A stretch of 64,000 bases of DNA from Streptomyces justiciae (GTDB taxonomy: Bacteria > Actinomycetota > Actinomycetes > Streptomycetales > Streptomycetaceae), in contig NZ_JADDXU010000008.1 in NCBI RefSeq assembly GCF_015163075.1, positions 62,001-126,000 of the forward strand. The letters are read 5' to 3'. Positions 32,921 through 41,941 of this stretch are shown here, piece after piece. A program made the translations under genes and the position numbers. Numbering within the stretch: the first letter of the stretch is position 1; every line of letters starts with the position of its first letter. The notes under the pieces are model-generated. The model saw only the letters and a program-made list of their open reading frames with translations, was not told the DNA's origin and did not search any database.

Positions 32921-34420
32921 TCACCGCCCCAGGAAGATCGGGTTGGTCAAGGCCGCCAGCGCGCCCGGCAGGGGTCCCGCCGCCGCCTCGTGCCGCAACT
33001 CCGCCCGGACATACGCCGTGTAGGCCGGAGTCGTCCGCCACTCCACGACACCAGAGCCGGACACCGGCAGCGCCGCGCTCGTGAACAGCACCCCTTGGTC
33101 GGTGACGAACCGGACGGTGCAGCGCGGCGCCCCCGTCACCTCAAGGCGGACGGTCACCGGGGTGTCCGCCGCCTTCAACCGGCCGCCGATCCCCGCGTGT
33201 TCGCCCTTACTGCCGACCACACTGAAGTCCAGCGAGACCCGCGAGGACTCGGCGATGTACGACCGTCCCGCCCGGATGCCCTCCTGGATCGCCTCCCGGG
33301 TCAGGTCGTCGGCCAGGACCACCGTCTGCGGTGAGCCCACCACGTCCGGGTCCCGGTGCGCGTCACTGTTGCCCATGGCCGGAATCCAGTCCCGCCCTTC
33401 CCGCGCGGACGCGACCAGCATGCTGTCCCAGTCCGCCAGCGCCACCTCGTCGTCGGGCGTGTAGGGCCCGTTCCAGACCTCCACCGCGTCCGCCTCCCCG
33501 AAGCCGAACCGCCACCCGCACCCCACGCAGGTGGCGTGCGGATGGGCCGGGACGACCAGACCCCCGGCCCTGCGGATACGGCGGGCGAACCGGCCGAAGC
33601 GGTTGTCACGGGCCCGGTAGCGCCAGTCGACGAAGGTGCCGGGGTCCGTGCCGAGGGCGACCACATGACCGTTCCTCGTCGTGATCTCCTCACCCAGCAT
33701 CACCAGCAGGTCGTCCCCGGCCACGTCCGCCCAATGGGCGTGCGCCGCATGGGTGTTGTGCTCGGAGGTGTTGATGAAGTCCAGCCCCGCGGCCCGCGCC
33801 AGCGCCCCGATCTCAGCCGGTGTGCGGCGCCCGTCCGAGTACCAGGAGTGCAGATGGCAGTCGCCGCGGTACCAGGCCCGCCCCCGCCCCTTCGCCCGCC
33901 CCGGAGGATAGACCGGCTCGACGACCTCACCCGGCTCGCCGTACGTCAGCGCGATCGTGATCTCGTACGACAGCCCCTGCGGCGCCACCGTGTAGGGACC
34001 GAGCGCGATCGACCAGGTGCCTTCGCGCACCGGCCCCGGGACGTACCCCGGCGTCGCGTCGTCGGCCCGGATGAAGAACTCGGTCCTGGCCCCTCCCGAC
34101 CAGCCCCGGAAACCCTCGCCGCCCAGCTCGGTGCCCCGCTCGTCGAAGATGCCGATGTCGAGGGCGTTGCCGGCGGTGCCCGCCGGGACGGCCGGGCGGT
34201 CGTAGGTGTAGGCGACCTTGATCTCCCGTACGCCGGACGGGACTTCGACCGGCACGTACACGAAATCGGGGGACCCGGTGGGCAGCGTGCCCCGGATCGT
34301 CGTCGTCTCCGTCTCGCCGTCCGCCGCTGAAGCGAAGGTCACGCTTCCCAACGTAAGCGCGGCGGCGGCTCCCGTCACGACGAGTGTGCGTCTTCCGATG
34401 TGGCGCTCGTCCTCACACAT
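32921..34420 (-). CDS. Exported CehA/McbA-type PHP metallohydrolase
   Basis: About 499 residues. The N-terminus HIGRRTLVVTG with a hydrophobic stretch ending FASAADG is a twin-arginine type signal. A beta domain follows, then the PHP domain with CHLHSWYSDG (HxH), NTSEHNTHAAH, MLGEEIT, VPAHPHATCVG and MGNSDAHRDP, all metal ligands of the PHP/CehA family. Relatives include carbamate hydrolases and phosphoesterases. ATG 34420 chosen because the Tat signal starts there. The export signal and metal site predict a secreted phosphoesterase- or carbamate-like enzyme. The DUF1963 gene follows. Confidence 0.82.
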   Translation of the reverse strand: MCEDERHIGRRTLVVTGAAAALTLGSVTFASAADGETETTTIRGTLPTGSPDFVYVPVEVPSGVREIKVAYTYDRPAVPAGTAGNALDIGIFDERGTELGGEGFRGWSGGARTEFFIRADDATPGYVPGPVREGTWSIALGPYTVAPQGLSYEITIALTYGEPGEVVEPVYPPGRAKGRGRAWYRGDCHLHSWYSDGRRTPAEIGALARAAGLDFINTSEHNTHAAHAHWADVAGDDLLVMLGEEITTRNGHVVALGTDPGTFVDWRYRARDNRFGRFARRIRRAGGLVVPAHPHATCVGCGWRFGFGEADAVEVWNGPYTPDDEVALADWDSMLVASAREGRDWIPAMGNSDAHRDPDVVGSPQTVVLADDLTREAIQEGIRAGRSYIAESSRVSLDFSVVGSKGEHAGIGGRLKAADTPVTVRLEVTGAPRCTVRFVTDQGVLFTSAALPVSGSGVVEWRTTPAYTAYVRAELRHEAAAGPLPGALAALTNPIFLGR

Positions 34421-34551
34421 GCGTCCCACTCTCGGGGACGACAGTGAACTCCCGTGGAAGAAAAGGGAATCAGAGACGACCGAACACTTCTCCCGCCGAT
34501 GCCGACCAGTCGGTATGGACATATTGCCCTCGGCGCGGTATGGATGCGGTC

Positions 34552-35385
34552 ATGCGTATCTCCGTCACGATCTTCCTCACCGACGAGACCATCACCCCGA
34601 CCCGGCTCGCCCGTGAGCTGGAGGAGCGGGGGTTCGCGGGCCTGTACCTGCCCGAGCACACCCACATCCCCGTCGAGCGCACCACCCCGTACCCGGCGGG
34701 CGGCGACCTGCCCCCCGAGTACGGCCGCACCCTCGACCCCTTCGTGGCCCTCGGCCAGGCGGCGGCGGTCACCGAGAACCTGGGCCTCGGCACCGGCATC
34801 ACGCTCGTCGCCCAGCACGACCCCATCGACCTCGCGAAGCAGATCGCGACCCTCGACCACCTCTCCGGGGGCCGCTTCACGCTCGGCCTCGGCTTCGGCT
34901 GGAACGTGGAGGAGGCCGCCGACCACGGCGTCGAGTGGCGCACCCGACGCGAGCTGGTCCGGGACCGGATGGCGCTGATGCGGGCCCTGTGGTCGGCGGA
35001 ACCGACCGCCTACAAGGGCGAGTTCGGCAGCGTACGCCCCAGCCACGCCCACCCCAAGCCACTCCGAGCCCACCTGGGCCCCCGCACCCTCATCGGCGGC
35101 GCGGCCGGCCCGAAACTCTTCACCCACATCTGCGAGTACGCCGACGGCTGGATGCCGATCGGCGGCAGGGGCCTGACGGAGACGCTGCCGGTACTGAGGG
35201 CGACGTGGGCGGAGGCGGGGCGGGAGGGGGCCGCGTTGCAGGTCGTGCCCTACGCGGTCTATCCATCACCGGGCAAGCTCGCACATTACGCAGAACTGGG
35301 CATCGAAGAGGTCGTGGTCCAGCTGCCCCCGGCGGGAGAGGCGGAGGTGCTGCGGACGTTGGATAAATACGCCGAGTACCTGTAA
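34552..35385 (+). CDS. LLM-class F420-dependent oxidoreductase
   Basis: 277 residues. LLM barrel with the TIGR03619-like series: YLPEHTHIPVERTTPYP, GTGITLVAQHDPIDLAKQIATLDHLSGGRFTLGLGFGWNVEE, and EYADGWMPIG. ATG 34552 chosen; ATG 34540 is in frame and neither has a Shine-Dalgarno, so a leaderless message is possible. It sits next to fbiC, which makes the F420 chromophore. Substrate unknown. Divergent from the PHP hydrolase, with a 131-bp gap. Confidence 0.82.
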   Translation: MRISVTIFLTDETITPTRLARELEERGFAGLYLPEHTHIPVERTTPYPAGGDLPPEYGRTLDPFVALGQAAAVTENLGLGTGITLVAQHDPIDLAKQIATLDHLSGGRFTLGLGFGWNVEEAADHGVEWRTRRELVRDRMALMRALWSAEPTAYKGEFGSVRPSHAHPKPLRAHLGPRTLIGGAAGPKLFTHICEYADGWMPIGGRGLTETLPVLRATWAEAGREGAALQVVPYAVYPSPGKLAHYAELGIEEVVVQLPPAGEAEVLRTLDKYAEYL

Positions 35386-35390
35386 CCCCC

Positions 35391-35437
35391 TAGGGGCGCG
35401 GGGAACTGCGCGACCAGCCACAACGCACCCGCACCCG
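35391..35437 (-). repeat. Dispersed Streptomyces intergenic repeat, copy 2
   Basis: GGGGCGCGGGGAACTGCGCG followed by ACCAGCCAC and then GCACCCGCACCC. It is the inverse of copy 1 at 7728 and parallel to copy 3 at 41942. It starts 5 bp after the LLM stop and ends 28 bp before fbiC. Confidence 0.8.
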
Positions 35438-35465
35438 ACAATCCCCCCGAACGTATGCTCAAGAG

Positions 35466-38057
35466 ATGACGACTTCCGCGACCTCCGGAAACGGCTCTGG
35501 CCCCACCGAAAACTCCCTGCGCCGCGCCCTCAAACGCGCCCGCACCGGCGTGGCCCTCGACGTCACCGAAGCCGCGGTCCTCCTCCAGGCCCGCGGCGAG
35601 GCCCTCACCGACCTCACCGCGACAGCGGCCCGCATCCGCGACGCTGGCCTCGCGGAGGCAGGCCGCCCCGGGGTCATCACGTACTCCAAGAGCGTCTTCA
35701 TCCCCCTGACCCGCCTGTGCCGGGACAAGTGCCACTACTGCACCTTCGTCACCGTCCCCGGCAAGCTCCGCCGCGCCGGCCACGGCATGTTCATGTCCCC
35801 GGACGAGGTCCTGGACATCGCCCGCAAGGGCGCGGCCCTCGGCTGCAAGGAAGCCCTCATCACCCTCGGCGACAAGCCCGAGGACCGCTGGCCGGAGGCG
35901 CGCGAGTGGCTCGACGCGCACGGCTACGACGACACGATCGCCTACGTCCGCGCGATATCGATCCGCATCCTGGAGGAGACGGGCCTGCTGCCCCACCTCA
36001 ACCCGGGCGTGATGTCGTGGACGGACTTCCAGCGGCTCAAGCCGGTCGCGCCCAGCATGGGCATGATGCTGGAGACGACCGCCACCCGCCTCTGGTCGGA
36101 GCCCGGCGGCCCCCACTACGGCTCCCCGGACAAGGAACCGGCCGTACGCCTGCGCGTCCTTGAGGACGCGGGCCGTTCCTCGGTCCCGTTCACGTCCGGC
36201 ATCCTCATCGGGATCGGTGAGACGTACGAGGAGCGGGCCGAGTCCCTCTTCGCCCTGCGCAGGATCGCCCGCGCCTACCACGGCGTCCAGGAGCTGATCA
36301 TCCAGAACTTCCGCGCCAAGCCGGACACCGCGATGCGCGGCATGCCGGACGCGGAGCTGGACGAGCTGGTCGCGGCCGTGGCGGTGGCCCGGATCGTCAT
36401 GGGCCCGGCGGGCAACATCCAGGCCCCGCCGAACCTGGTGGACAGCGAGTACGAGCGGCTCATCGCGGCCGGCATCGACGACTGGGGCGGTGTCAGCCCG
36501 CTCACCATCGACCACGTCAACCCCGAACGCCCCTGGCCGCAGATCGAGGAACTGGCGGCGAAGTCGGCCGCGGCCGGATTCGAGCTCCGCGAACGCCTCT
36601 GCGTCTACCCGGAGTTCGTCCAGCGCGGCGAACCCTGGCTCGACCCCCGCCTGCTGCCGCACGTCCGCGCCCTCGCGGACGGGGAGACCGGCCTCGCGCG
36701 CGAGGACGCGGTCGTCGAGGGACACCCGTGGCAGGAGCCCGAGGAGGTCTTCGTCCCCTCCGGCCGCACCGACCTGCACACCACCATCGACACCGAGGGC
36801 CGTACGAACGACCGCCGCGACGACTTCGACTTTGTGTACGGCGACTGGGGCGCCCTGCGTGAGGCGGCGGCGCCCGGCATGGTGCCGGAGCGCATCGACA
36901 CCGACGTACGCCAGGCGCTCGCGACGGCCGCCGACGACCCCACCAAACTCACCGACGCCGAGGCCCTCGCCCTCCTGCACGCGGACGGCCCCGCGCTGGA
37001 CGCCCTCACCCGCATCGCGGACGACGTCCGCAAGGCGGCGGTCGGCGACGACGTGACGTACATCGTCACCCGGAACATCAACTTCACCAACGTCTGCTAC
37101 ACGGGCTGCCGCTTCTGCGCGTTCGCCCAGCGCCGCACGGACGCCGACGCCTACACCCTCTCCCTGGACCAGGTCGCCGACCGCGCCCAGCAGGCGTGGG
37201 AGGTCGGCGCGGTGGAGGTGTGCATGCAGGGCGGTATCCATCCCGACCTGCCCGGAACCGCCTACTTCGACATCGCGAAGGCGGTGAAGGAGCGCGTCCC
37301 CGGTATGCATGTGCACGCCTTCTCGCCCATGGAGGTCGTGAACGGCGCCACCCGCACCGGAATGTCCATCCGCGAGTGGCTGACGGCGGCGAAGGAGGCA
37401 GGCCTGGACTCCATCCCCGGCACCGCCGCCGAGATCCTCGACGACGAGGTCCGCTGGGTCCTCACCAAGGGCAAACTGCCGACGGCCACCTGGATCGAGG
37501 TGATCACGACGGCCCACGAGGTGGGCATCCCGTCGACCTCGACCATGATGTACGGCCACGTCGACCAGCCCCGCCACTGGCTGGGCCACCTGCGCACCCT
37601 GGCCCGCATCCAGCAGCAGACGGGCGGCATCACCGAGTTCGTGACGCTCCCGTTCATCCACACCAACGCCCCGGTTTACTTGGCGGGCATCGCCCGCCCC
37701 GGCCCGTCCATGCGGGACAACAGGGCGGTCACGGCGATGGCCCGCCTCCTCCTCCACCCGCACATCCCCAACATCCAGACCAGCTGGGTCAAGCTCGGCA
37801 CCGAGGGCGCGGCGGAGATGCTGCGCTCCGGCGCGAACGACCTCGGCGGCACGCTCATGGAGGAGACCATCTCGCGCATGGCCGGCTCTTCCTACGGCTC
37901 CTACAAGTCGGTGAAGGACCTGATCGCGGTCGCCGAGGCGGCCGGCCGCCCGGCCCGGCCCCGTACGACGCTGTACGGCGAGGTCCCGGAGGAGCGGCAG
38001 CAGGCGGCGGCGGTGTCCGACGGGCATCTGCCGGAGCTGCTGCCGGTGCTGGACTGA
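35466..38057 (+). CDS. fbiC: FO synthase (7,8-didemethyl-8-hydroxy-5-deazariboflavin synthase)
   Basis: 863 residues, the fused actinobacterial form of CofG and CofH. Two radical-SAM modules are visible: C85-x3-C89-x2-C92 in LCRDKCHYCTF (CofG half) and C544-x3-C548-x2-C551 in CYTGCRFCAF (CofH half). It uses two SAM-derived radicals to join tyrosine and the pyrimidine precursor into FO, the deazaflavin core of coenzyme F420. Both Cx3Cx2C sets are intact. Start ATG at 35466. The window contains several probable F420-dependent enzymes (LLM and DDN types), consistent with the need for FO. F420 is also used in antibiotic pathways. Confidence 0.95.
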   Translation: MTTSATSGNGSGPTENSLRRALKRARTGVALDVTEAAVLLQARGEALTDLTATAARIRDAGLAEAGRPGVITYSKSVFIPLTRLCRDKCHYCTFVTVPGKLRRAGHGMFMSPDEVLDIARKGAALGCKEALITLGDKPEDRWPEAREWLDAHGYDDTIAYVRAISIRILEETGLLPHLNPGVMSWTDFQRLKPVAPSMGMMLETTATRLWSEPGGPHYGSPDKEPAVRLRVLEDAGRSSVPFTSGILIGIGETYEERAESLFALRRIARAYHGVQELIIQNFRAKPDTAMRGMPDAELDELVAAVAVARIVMGPAGNIQAPPNLVDSEYERLIAAGIDDWGGVSPLTIDHVNPERPWPQIEELAAKSAAAGFELRERLCVYPEFVQRGEPWLDPRLLPHVRALADGETGLAREDAVVEGHPWQEPEEVFVPSGRTDLHTTIDTEGRTNDRRDDFDFVYGDWGALREAAAPGMVPERIDTDVRQALATAADDPTKLTDAEALALLHADGPALDALTRIADDVRKAAVGDDVTYIVTRNINFTNVCYTGCRFCAFAQRRTDADAYTLSLDQVADRAQQAWEVGAVEVCMQGGIHPDLPGTAYFDIAKAVKERVPGMHVHAFSPMEVVNGATRTGMSIREWLTAAKEAGLDSIPGTAAEILDDEVRWVLTKGKLPTATWIEVITTAHEVGIPSTSTMMYGHVDQPRHWLGHLRTLARIQQQTGGITEFVTLPFIHTNAPVYLAGIARPGPSMRDNRAVTAMARLLLHPHIPNIQTSWVKLGTEGAAEMLRSGANDLGGTLMEETISRMAGSSYGSYKSVKDLIAVAEAAGRPARPRTTLYGEVPEERQQAAAVSDGHLPELLPVLD

Positions 38058-38146
38058 CGTTCTGGCCTGAGACTGCTGGACGAAGAGGGCGGGCGCACGG
38101 CAGTACGATGATCCGACCCTGTCGGTGAGCTGAGGAGATACGTGCC

Positions 38147-38701
38147 GTGCCTGCCCCGAAGGTCTGGGTGACCGGTCTGACGGTGGGAGCGATAGCCGTG
38201 GTCGCCGCTCTCGCCGTACAGGCGGACAAGGGCGCCAAGCCCGAGGCGACGGGCGTCCGCCCGAGCGCGACGGCGTCCGCGTCCCCCTCGGCCGGGGCGA
38301 CGAAGCCGGCGGCGACCGCCGTGCCCGACGACTCGGGCACCGGCCGCCGTATCGTCTACTCGCTCGGCGAGAAGCGGGTGTGGCTCGTCGACGCGAGCGA
38401 CGCGGCCCGCCGCACCTTCGTGGTGTGGCCGGGGACGCTCTCCCCCGACCCGGGTGACTACACGGTGGGGACCCGCTCCGGCGACCCGATCACCGGCTCC
38501 GACGGGGTCAGGATCGAGCACGTCGTCTACTTCGCCGTGAAGTCCGGCAAGAACATCGCCTTCTCCAACGCCGTCGACGGCTCCTCCCCGCCTCCGCCCG
38601 CCGCGGGCACCCAGACCGGCGGCATCCGCATGAAGAAGGCGGACGGGTCGGCGCTGTGGACGTTCGGCGAGACGGGCACGGCGGTGGTCGTGGTCAAGTA
38701 G
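38147..38701 (+). CDS. Exported L,D-transpeptidase-fold protein without the catalytic Cys
   Basis: 184 residues. An N-terminal hydrophobic segment and Ala/Ser-rich linker are followed by an YkuD-like beta fold: KRVWLVDASDAARRTFVVWPG, then a GGIRMKKADGSALWTF stretch. In active L,D-transpeptidases the last motif reads SHGCIRM; here the Ser-His-Gly-Cys is TQTGG, and the expected HG is replaced by FSN. The nucleophile is thus missing, and the protein is probably a non-catalytic peptidoglycan-binding or regulatory homologue. GTG 38147 with GAGGAG upstream. Alternative: a fold resemblance only. Confidence 0.65.
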   Translation: MPAPKVWVTGLTVGAIAVVAALAVQADKGAKPEATGVRPSATASASPSAGATKPAATAVPDDSGTGRRIVYSLGEKRVWLVDASDAARRTFVVWPGTLSPDPGDYTVGTRSGDPITGSDGVRIEHVVYFAVKSGKNIAFSNAVDGSSPPPPAAGTQTGGIRMKKADGSALWTFGETGTAVVVVK

Positions 38702-38748
38702 CCGCGTACGGCGTGTACTTGACCCGTCCGGCTCCGTACGGTGACCGG

Positions 38749-39288
38749 ATGGACAGCTCTGTCGTCTTCAACATCGTGACCGCGGCCATCGCGGTCGTCG
38801 CCGTGGTGACCTCCGTCGTGTTCGGCGCCCGGCAGGCCCGGATCGCGAAGCACGCCAACCACATATCCGTGATGATGGACCTGTTCGCGGAGTTCCGGTC
38901 GGTGGAGTTCCACGAGCAGCACGACTACGTGACGACGCGCCTGGGAGCGGAGTGTGATCCGGCGGGCGGAGTGCGCGGCCTGCCCGCCGAACCCAGGGCG
39001 GCCTTCTACAGCGTCGTGTACTACTACCAGTCCTTCGCCAACCTCGCCGTCTTCGGACTGCTCGACGAGACCCTGCTGGCCACGGTCCTGCGCACCCGGA
39101 TCGTCTCGGTCTGGGAGGCGGTCCGGCCGTTCGTGGAACGCGAGCGGGAGCTGCGCGGGGAGGCCGGTGGCGGCACGTACATGTCGATCTTCGAGGAGCT
39201 CGCGAGGCTGGCGGCGGACCTGCCGCCGGAGCACGTCCGTGCCCGCCTGACCGCGTCCCGGCGCGGACGCCTCCGCGGGCTGGGCTGA
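38749..39288 (+). CDS. Membrane-anchored DUF4760-like protein
   Basis: 179 residues. One N-terminal hydrophobic helix (about residues 5-25, VVFNIVTAAIAVVAVVTSVVFG) is followed by a helical soluble domain with several Tyr-rich and Arg/Glu-rich segments. The pattern of one TM helix then a four-helix domain resembles the DUF4760 family, with uncertain function. ATG 38749 directly follows a TACGGT (-10-like) element, suggesting a leaderless transcript. It converges on the next gene with a 1-bp gap. Confidence 0.6.
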   Translation: MDSSVVFNIVTAAIAVVAVVTSVVFGARQARIAKHANHISVMMDLFAEFRSVEFHEQHDYVTTRLGAECDPAGGVRGLPAEPRAAFYSVVYYYQSFANLAVFGLLDETLLATVLRTRIVSVWEAVRPFVERERELRGEAGGGTYMSIFEELARLAADLPPEHVRARLTASRRGRLRGLG

Positions 39289-39289
39289 G

Positions 39290-39796
39290 TCAGGAGTCCC
39301 GCGTCCCAGTCCCGGACGGCAGGTGTACGACGATCAGCACGACCCCGCTCAGCACGAACACCCGCAGCGCCGCGTCCAGCCCGTTCCAGTCCGCCGACTG
39401 CCACATCGAGAACCACTCCCCGCCGATCGCCATGAACCCGGCGCCGAAGAGCAGCTGCACCATGAGCAGTCCGTACGTCGAGAAGCGCCGAGCGCGCAGA
39501 TCGTTGCGCCGCGCGTAGAGCCAGGTGCCGTAGATCAGGACCAGCGCCGAGACCGTCTCCCAGACGATGATCGCGACGTACGCCGTGTCCTGAAGTCCCT
39601 TGCTGGTGACGGCCCGCCACATCAGGTCGTCGTCCTTGAACGTGGTGTCCATCGCGAGAACATGCCGCACGAACTGCTGGTTCGTCCCGAAGTCCGTGAT
39701 GTTCCCGAAGGCCACGAGGGCCATGTAGAGGGCGACGGTCGCGGTGAGGAGGGTGGCGGTGAGGTGGAGTGCGGTGCGTGGGGGTGTGGTGGCCAT
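39290..39796 (-). CDS. DUF2165-like four-helix membrane protein
   Basis: 168 residues with four hydrophobic helices. Conserved-looking polar residues lie between helices 1 and 2 (FGNITDFGTNQQFVRHVLAMD), typical of the small integral membrane DUF2165 family. ATG 39796 preferred (GGGAAAG upstream) over ATG 39805. It ends 1 bp from the convergent gene. Function unknown; the TM and polar pattern suggests a structural or small-molecule role. Confidence 0.7.
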   Translation of the reverse strand: MATTPPRTALHLTATLLTATVALYMALVAFGNITDFGTNQQFVRHVLAMDTTFKDDDLMWRAVTSKGLQDTAYVAIIVWETVSALVLIYGTWLYARRNDLRARRFSTYGLLMVQLLFGAGFMAIGGEWFSMWQSADWNGLDAALRVFVLSGVVLIVVHLPSGTGTRDS

Positions 39797-39883
39797 GGCG
39801 ATCATCTTTCCCGCCGGAGACGGCGAGGACCGTATGGCATTGAGCCAGAATCCAGTCACCGGAGACCGGGATAGGTTGGGTCG

Positions 39884-40522
39884 ATGAACGATGCTTTGCC
39901 GCCCGGTGGTGTGGTGCTCGACGCGGACGAGACAGACGCGAGATGGGCGGACGCGTGGCGGCCGGAACAAGTCGCGGACCGGCTGGACGGCATCGACGCT
40001 CCCTGGTGCGTCGCGGCGGGATGGGCGCTGGACCTCTTCCGCGGGGAGCAGTCACGGCCGCACGGCGACCTGGAGATCGCGGTGCCCGTGGCGCGCTTCC
40101 CGGAGCTCCGGGACCGCTTCGCCGGGCACGCCTGGGACGCGGTGGGCTGGGGGCGGGTCTGGGAGGGGGCGGGCCACGAGGTCCTTGCGGCCACGCACCA
40201 GACCTGGCTTCGTGATCCGGTCAGCGGCCGGTATCTGTTCGACGTCTTCCGTGAGCCGCACGAGGGCGGGATGTGGGTCTGCCGGCGGGACGAGAGCCTG
40301 CGGCTGCCGTACGACGAGGTCATCGAGCGGACGCCGGACGGGATTCCTTACCTGGCGCCGGAGTTGGTCCTGCTGTTCAAGGCCAAGGGGTCACGCCCCA
40401 AGGACCAGGCGGACTTCGAGGGGGTGCTTCCGCTGCTGGACCGGTCGCGGCGCGAGCGGCTCGGTGAGTGGTTGCGGCGGGTGCACCCCGGGCATCCGTG
40501 GCTGACGACCTGGTACGGGTGA
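39884..40522 (+). CDS. Nucleotidyltransferase-like protein (aminoglycoside adenylyltransferase type)
   Basis: 212 residues with CVAAGWALDLFRGEQSRPHGDLEIAVP, the GW-x-LD-x-hG-x-x-R-x-HxDLE motif found in the AadA/LinB-like nucleotidyltransferase group, and a C-terminal helical part with KAKGSRPKDQADFEGVLPLL. The RPHGDLE position carries the metal-binding acidic residues in active members. ATG 39884; the gene stands alone. Family members modify antibiotics or other hydroxyls with AMP. No target is visible here. Confidence 0.7.
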   Translation: MNDALPPGGVVLDADETDARWADAWRPEQVADRLDGIDAPWCVAAGWALDLFRGEQSRPHGDLEIAVPVARFPELRDRFAGHAWDAVGWGRVWEGAGHEVLAATHQTWLRDPVSGRYLFDVFREPHEGGMWVCRRDESLRLPYDEVIERTPDGIPYLAPELVLLFKAKGSRPKDQADFEGVLPLLDRSRRERLGEWLRRVHPGHPWLTTWYG

Positions 40523-40658
40523 CAACCGACCACCCCAGCCCAATAACGACCACTCCGCACACATTCCGCATACCGATCGGCCCCCTGAACTGACCGTTCC
40601 CGGTCGATTACAGTGCTGAGCTGTCGTGCGTCCGGGTGGTGCCGTTGGGGAGGTCTTG

Positions 40659-41774
40659 GTGGGTGTGACAGCCGGGGCCGTCTGGGGGCGGGTCGAACAG
40701 CAGGACTTCCGGAGCCGGGTGCGGGGCACGCTGCTCGGGGCCGCCGTCGGGGACGCGCTGGGGGCGCCGGTCGATGGGCTCTCGCTGGAGGAGATCCGGG
40801 AGGCGTACGGGGCTGAGGGGATCGTCGATCTCGTCCCCGGGTACGGGCGGCGCGGTGCCGTCTCCCATCTCACCCAGCTCACCCTGTTCTCCGTCGACGG
40901 GCTCATACGCGCCCAGGTCCGCCGCGACACCGGCGCCTGGCATCCGCCCACCGATCTGCATCGCGCCTATCTGCGGTGGGCCGCCACCCAGCGGGACTGG
41001 GGGCCCGACGAGCGGCGCAAGGAGGACGGCTGGCTCGCGCGGGAGGAGTGGCTGTACGCGCGGCGGGATCCGGCGCGGTCGCTCCTCATCGGGTTCGGGG
41101 ACGACACCATGGGCACCCTCGACGCCCCCAAGAGCCCCGGCGAGGCCGGGCCCGAGGCCGCCGCCCGCTCCGCGCCGTTCGGGCTGCTCGTCGGCTGGGA
41201 GCCGCAGCTCGTCGTGCAGCTCGCCGTGGAGTGCGCGGCGCAGACCCACGGGCATCCCGTCGCCTACCTCGCGGCGGGCGCGTACGCCGCGATCGTGCAC
41301 GGGCTCGCCCGCGGCGAGAGCCTGGACGCCGCCGTCCAGCAGACCCTCGCCCTCGTCGCCGCCCGGCCCGGACACCAGCCCGTGTCGGACGCGTTGCAGC
41401 ATGCGCTGGGTGCCGTACGGCAGGGGATGCCGACGCCCGCGAGGGTGGCGGAGCTGGTCGGGGCGGGGACGGCGGAGGGGCTGCTGGCCGCCGCCGTCTA
41501 CTGCGCCCTCGTGAGCGAGGACGTACGGCATGGGCTCTGCCTCGCCGTCAGTCACGACGGGCCCTCCGCCGCGGCCGGCGCCCTCACCGGCGGCCTCCTG
41601 GGCGCCCTGCACGGCGAAACGGCCCTCCCGCCGGCCTGGCTGGCCGAGCTGGAGGGCCGTCCTACGTTGCTGGAACTGGCTGACGATTTCGCGATGGAGA
41701 TGACCCAGGGGCCGGCTCTGCACGGCCCGGCGGGGTCGTCGCCGGGCTGGCTGGCGCGGTATCCGCGGGGCTGA
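40659..41774 (+). CDS. ADP-ribosylglycohydrolase-family protein with altered metal ligands
   Basis: About 371 residues with the DraG/ARH fold: GTLLGAAVGDALGAPVDGLSLEEIREAYG and the late ALTGGLLGALHGE helix. In active members the first metal motif is DDT; here the matching stretch is SHLTQLTLFSVDG. The late D-x-DS/T-x-x motif reads HDGPSAAA. So the bimetal site is probably incomplete, and activity is doubtful or different. Start GTG 40659 was chosen because GGGGAGG lies 5 nt upstream; a GTG at 40626 lacks such a site. Confidence 0.7.
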   Translation: MGVTAGAVWGRVEQQDFRSRVRGTLLGAAVGDALGAPVDGLSLEEIREAYGAEGIVDLVPGYGRRGAVSHLTQLTLFSVDGLIRAQVRRDTGAWHPPTDLHRAYLRWAATQRDWGPDERRKEDGWLAREEWLYARRDPARSLLIGFGDDTMGTLDAPKSPGEAGPEAAARSAPFGLLVGWEPQLVVQLAVECAAQTHGHPVAYLAAGAYAAIVHGLARGESLDAAVQQTLALVAARPGHQPVSDALQHALGAVRQGMPTPARVAELVGAGTAEGLLAAAVYCALVSEDVRHGLCLAVSHDGPSAAAGALTGGLLGALHGETALPPAWLAELEGRPTLLELADDFAMEMTQGPALHGPAGSSPGWLARYPRG

Positions 41775-41824
41775 GTGCGGTTCGCGTTCGTGCGGTGCGG
41801 TTTCGTTGTGGGTCGGGGCCGCGC

Positions 41825-41918
41825 CGGGGGGTGTCCGTCCTCGGAACGGCGCGGAATCGGGCAGCTATAACAGGGCTCCCGTGTTGACGCGCCAACCGCT
41901 GCGGGCGGACACCCCCCG
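41825..41918. repeat. Long-range inverted repeat with TATAAC in the loop
   Basis: A perfect 13-bp inverted repeat, CGGGGGGTGTCCG (41825-41837) and CGGACACCCCCCG (41906-41918), encloses 68 bp that contain GCAGCTATAACAGGGCTCCC and TTGACG. It lies between convergent genes. It could be a large terminator, a small regulatory RNA with a promoter-like TATAAC, or a mobile-element scar. I see no open reading frame inside and no tRNA fold. Confidence 0.6.
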
Positions 41919-41941
41919 ACACGTCCCCTCACGTCCGAACC

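Noticed and set aside
41860..41900. tRNA-like or small-RNA gene around GCAGCTATAACAGGGCTCCC
   Set aside because: No cloverleaf, no T-loop GTTCRA and no CCA-type end can be drawn. I only record the inverted repeat.
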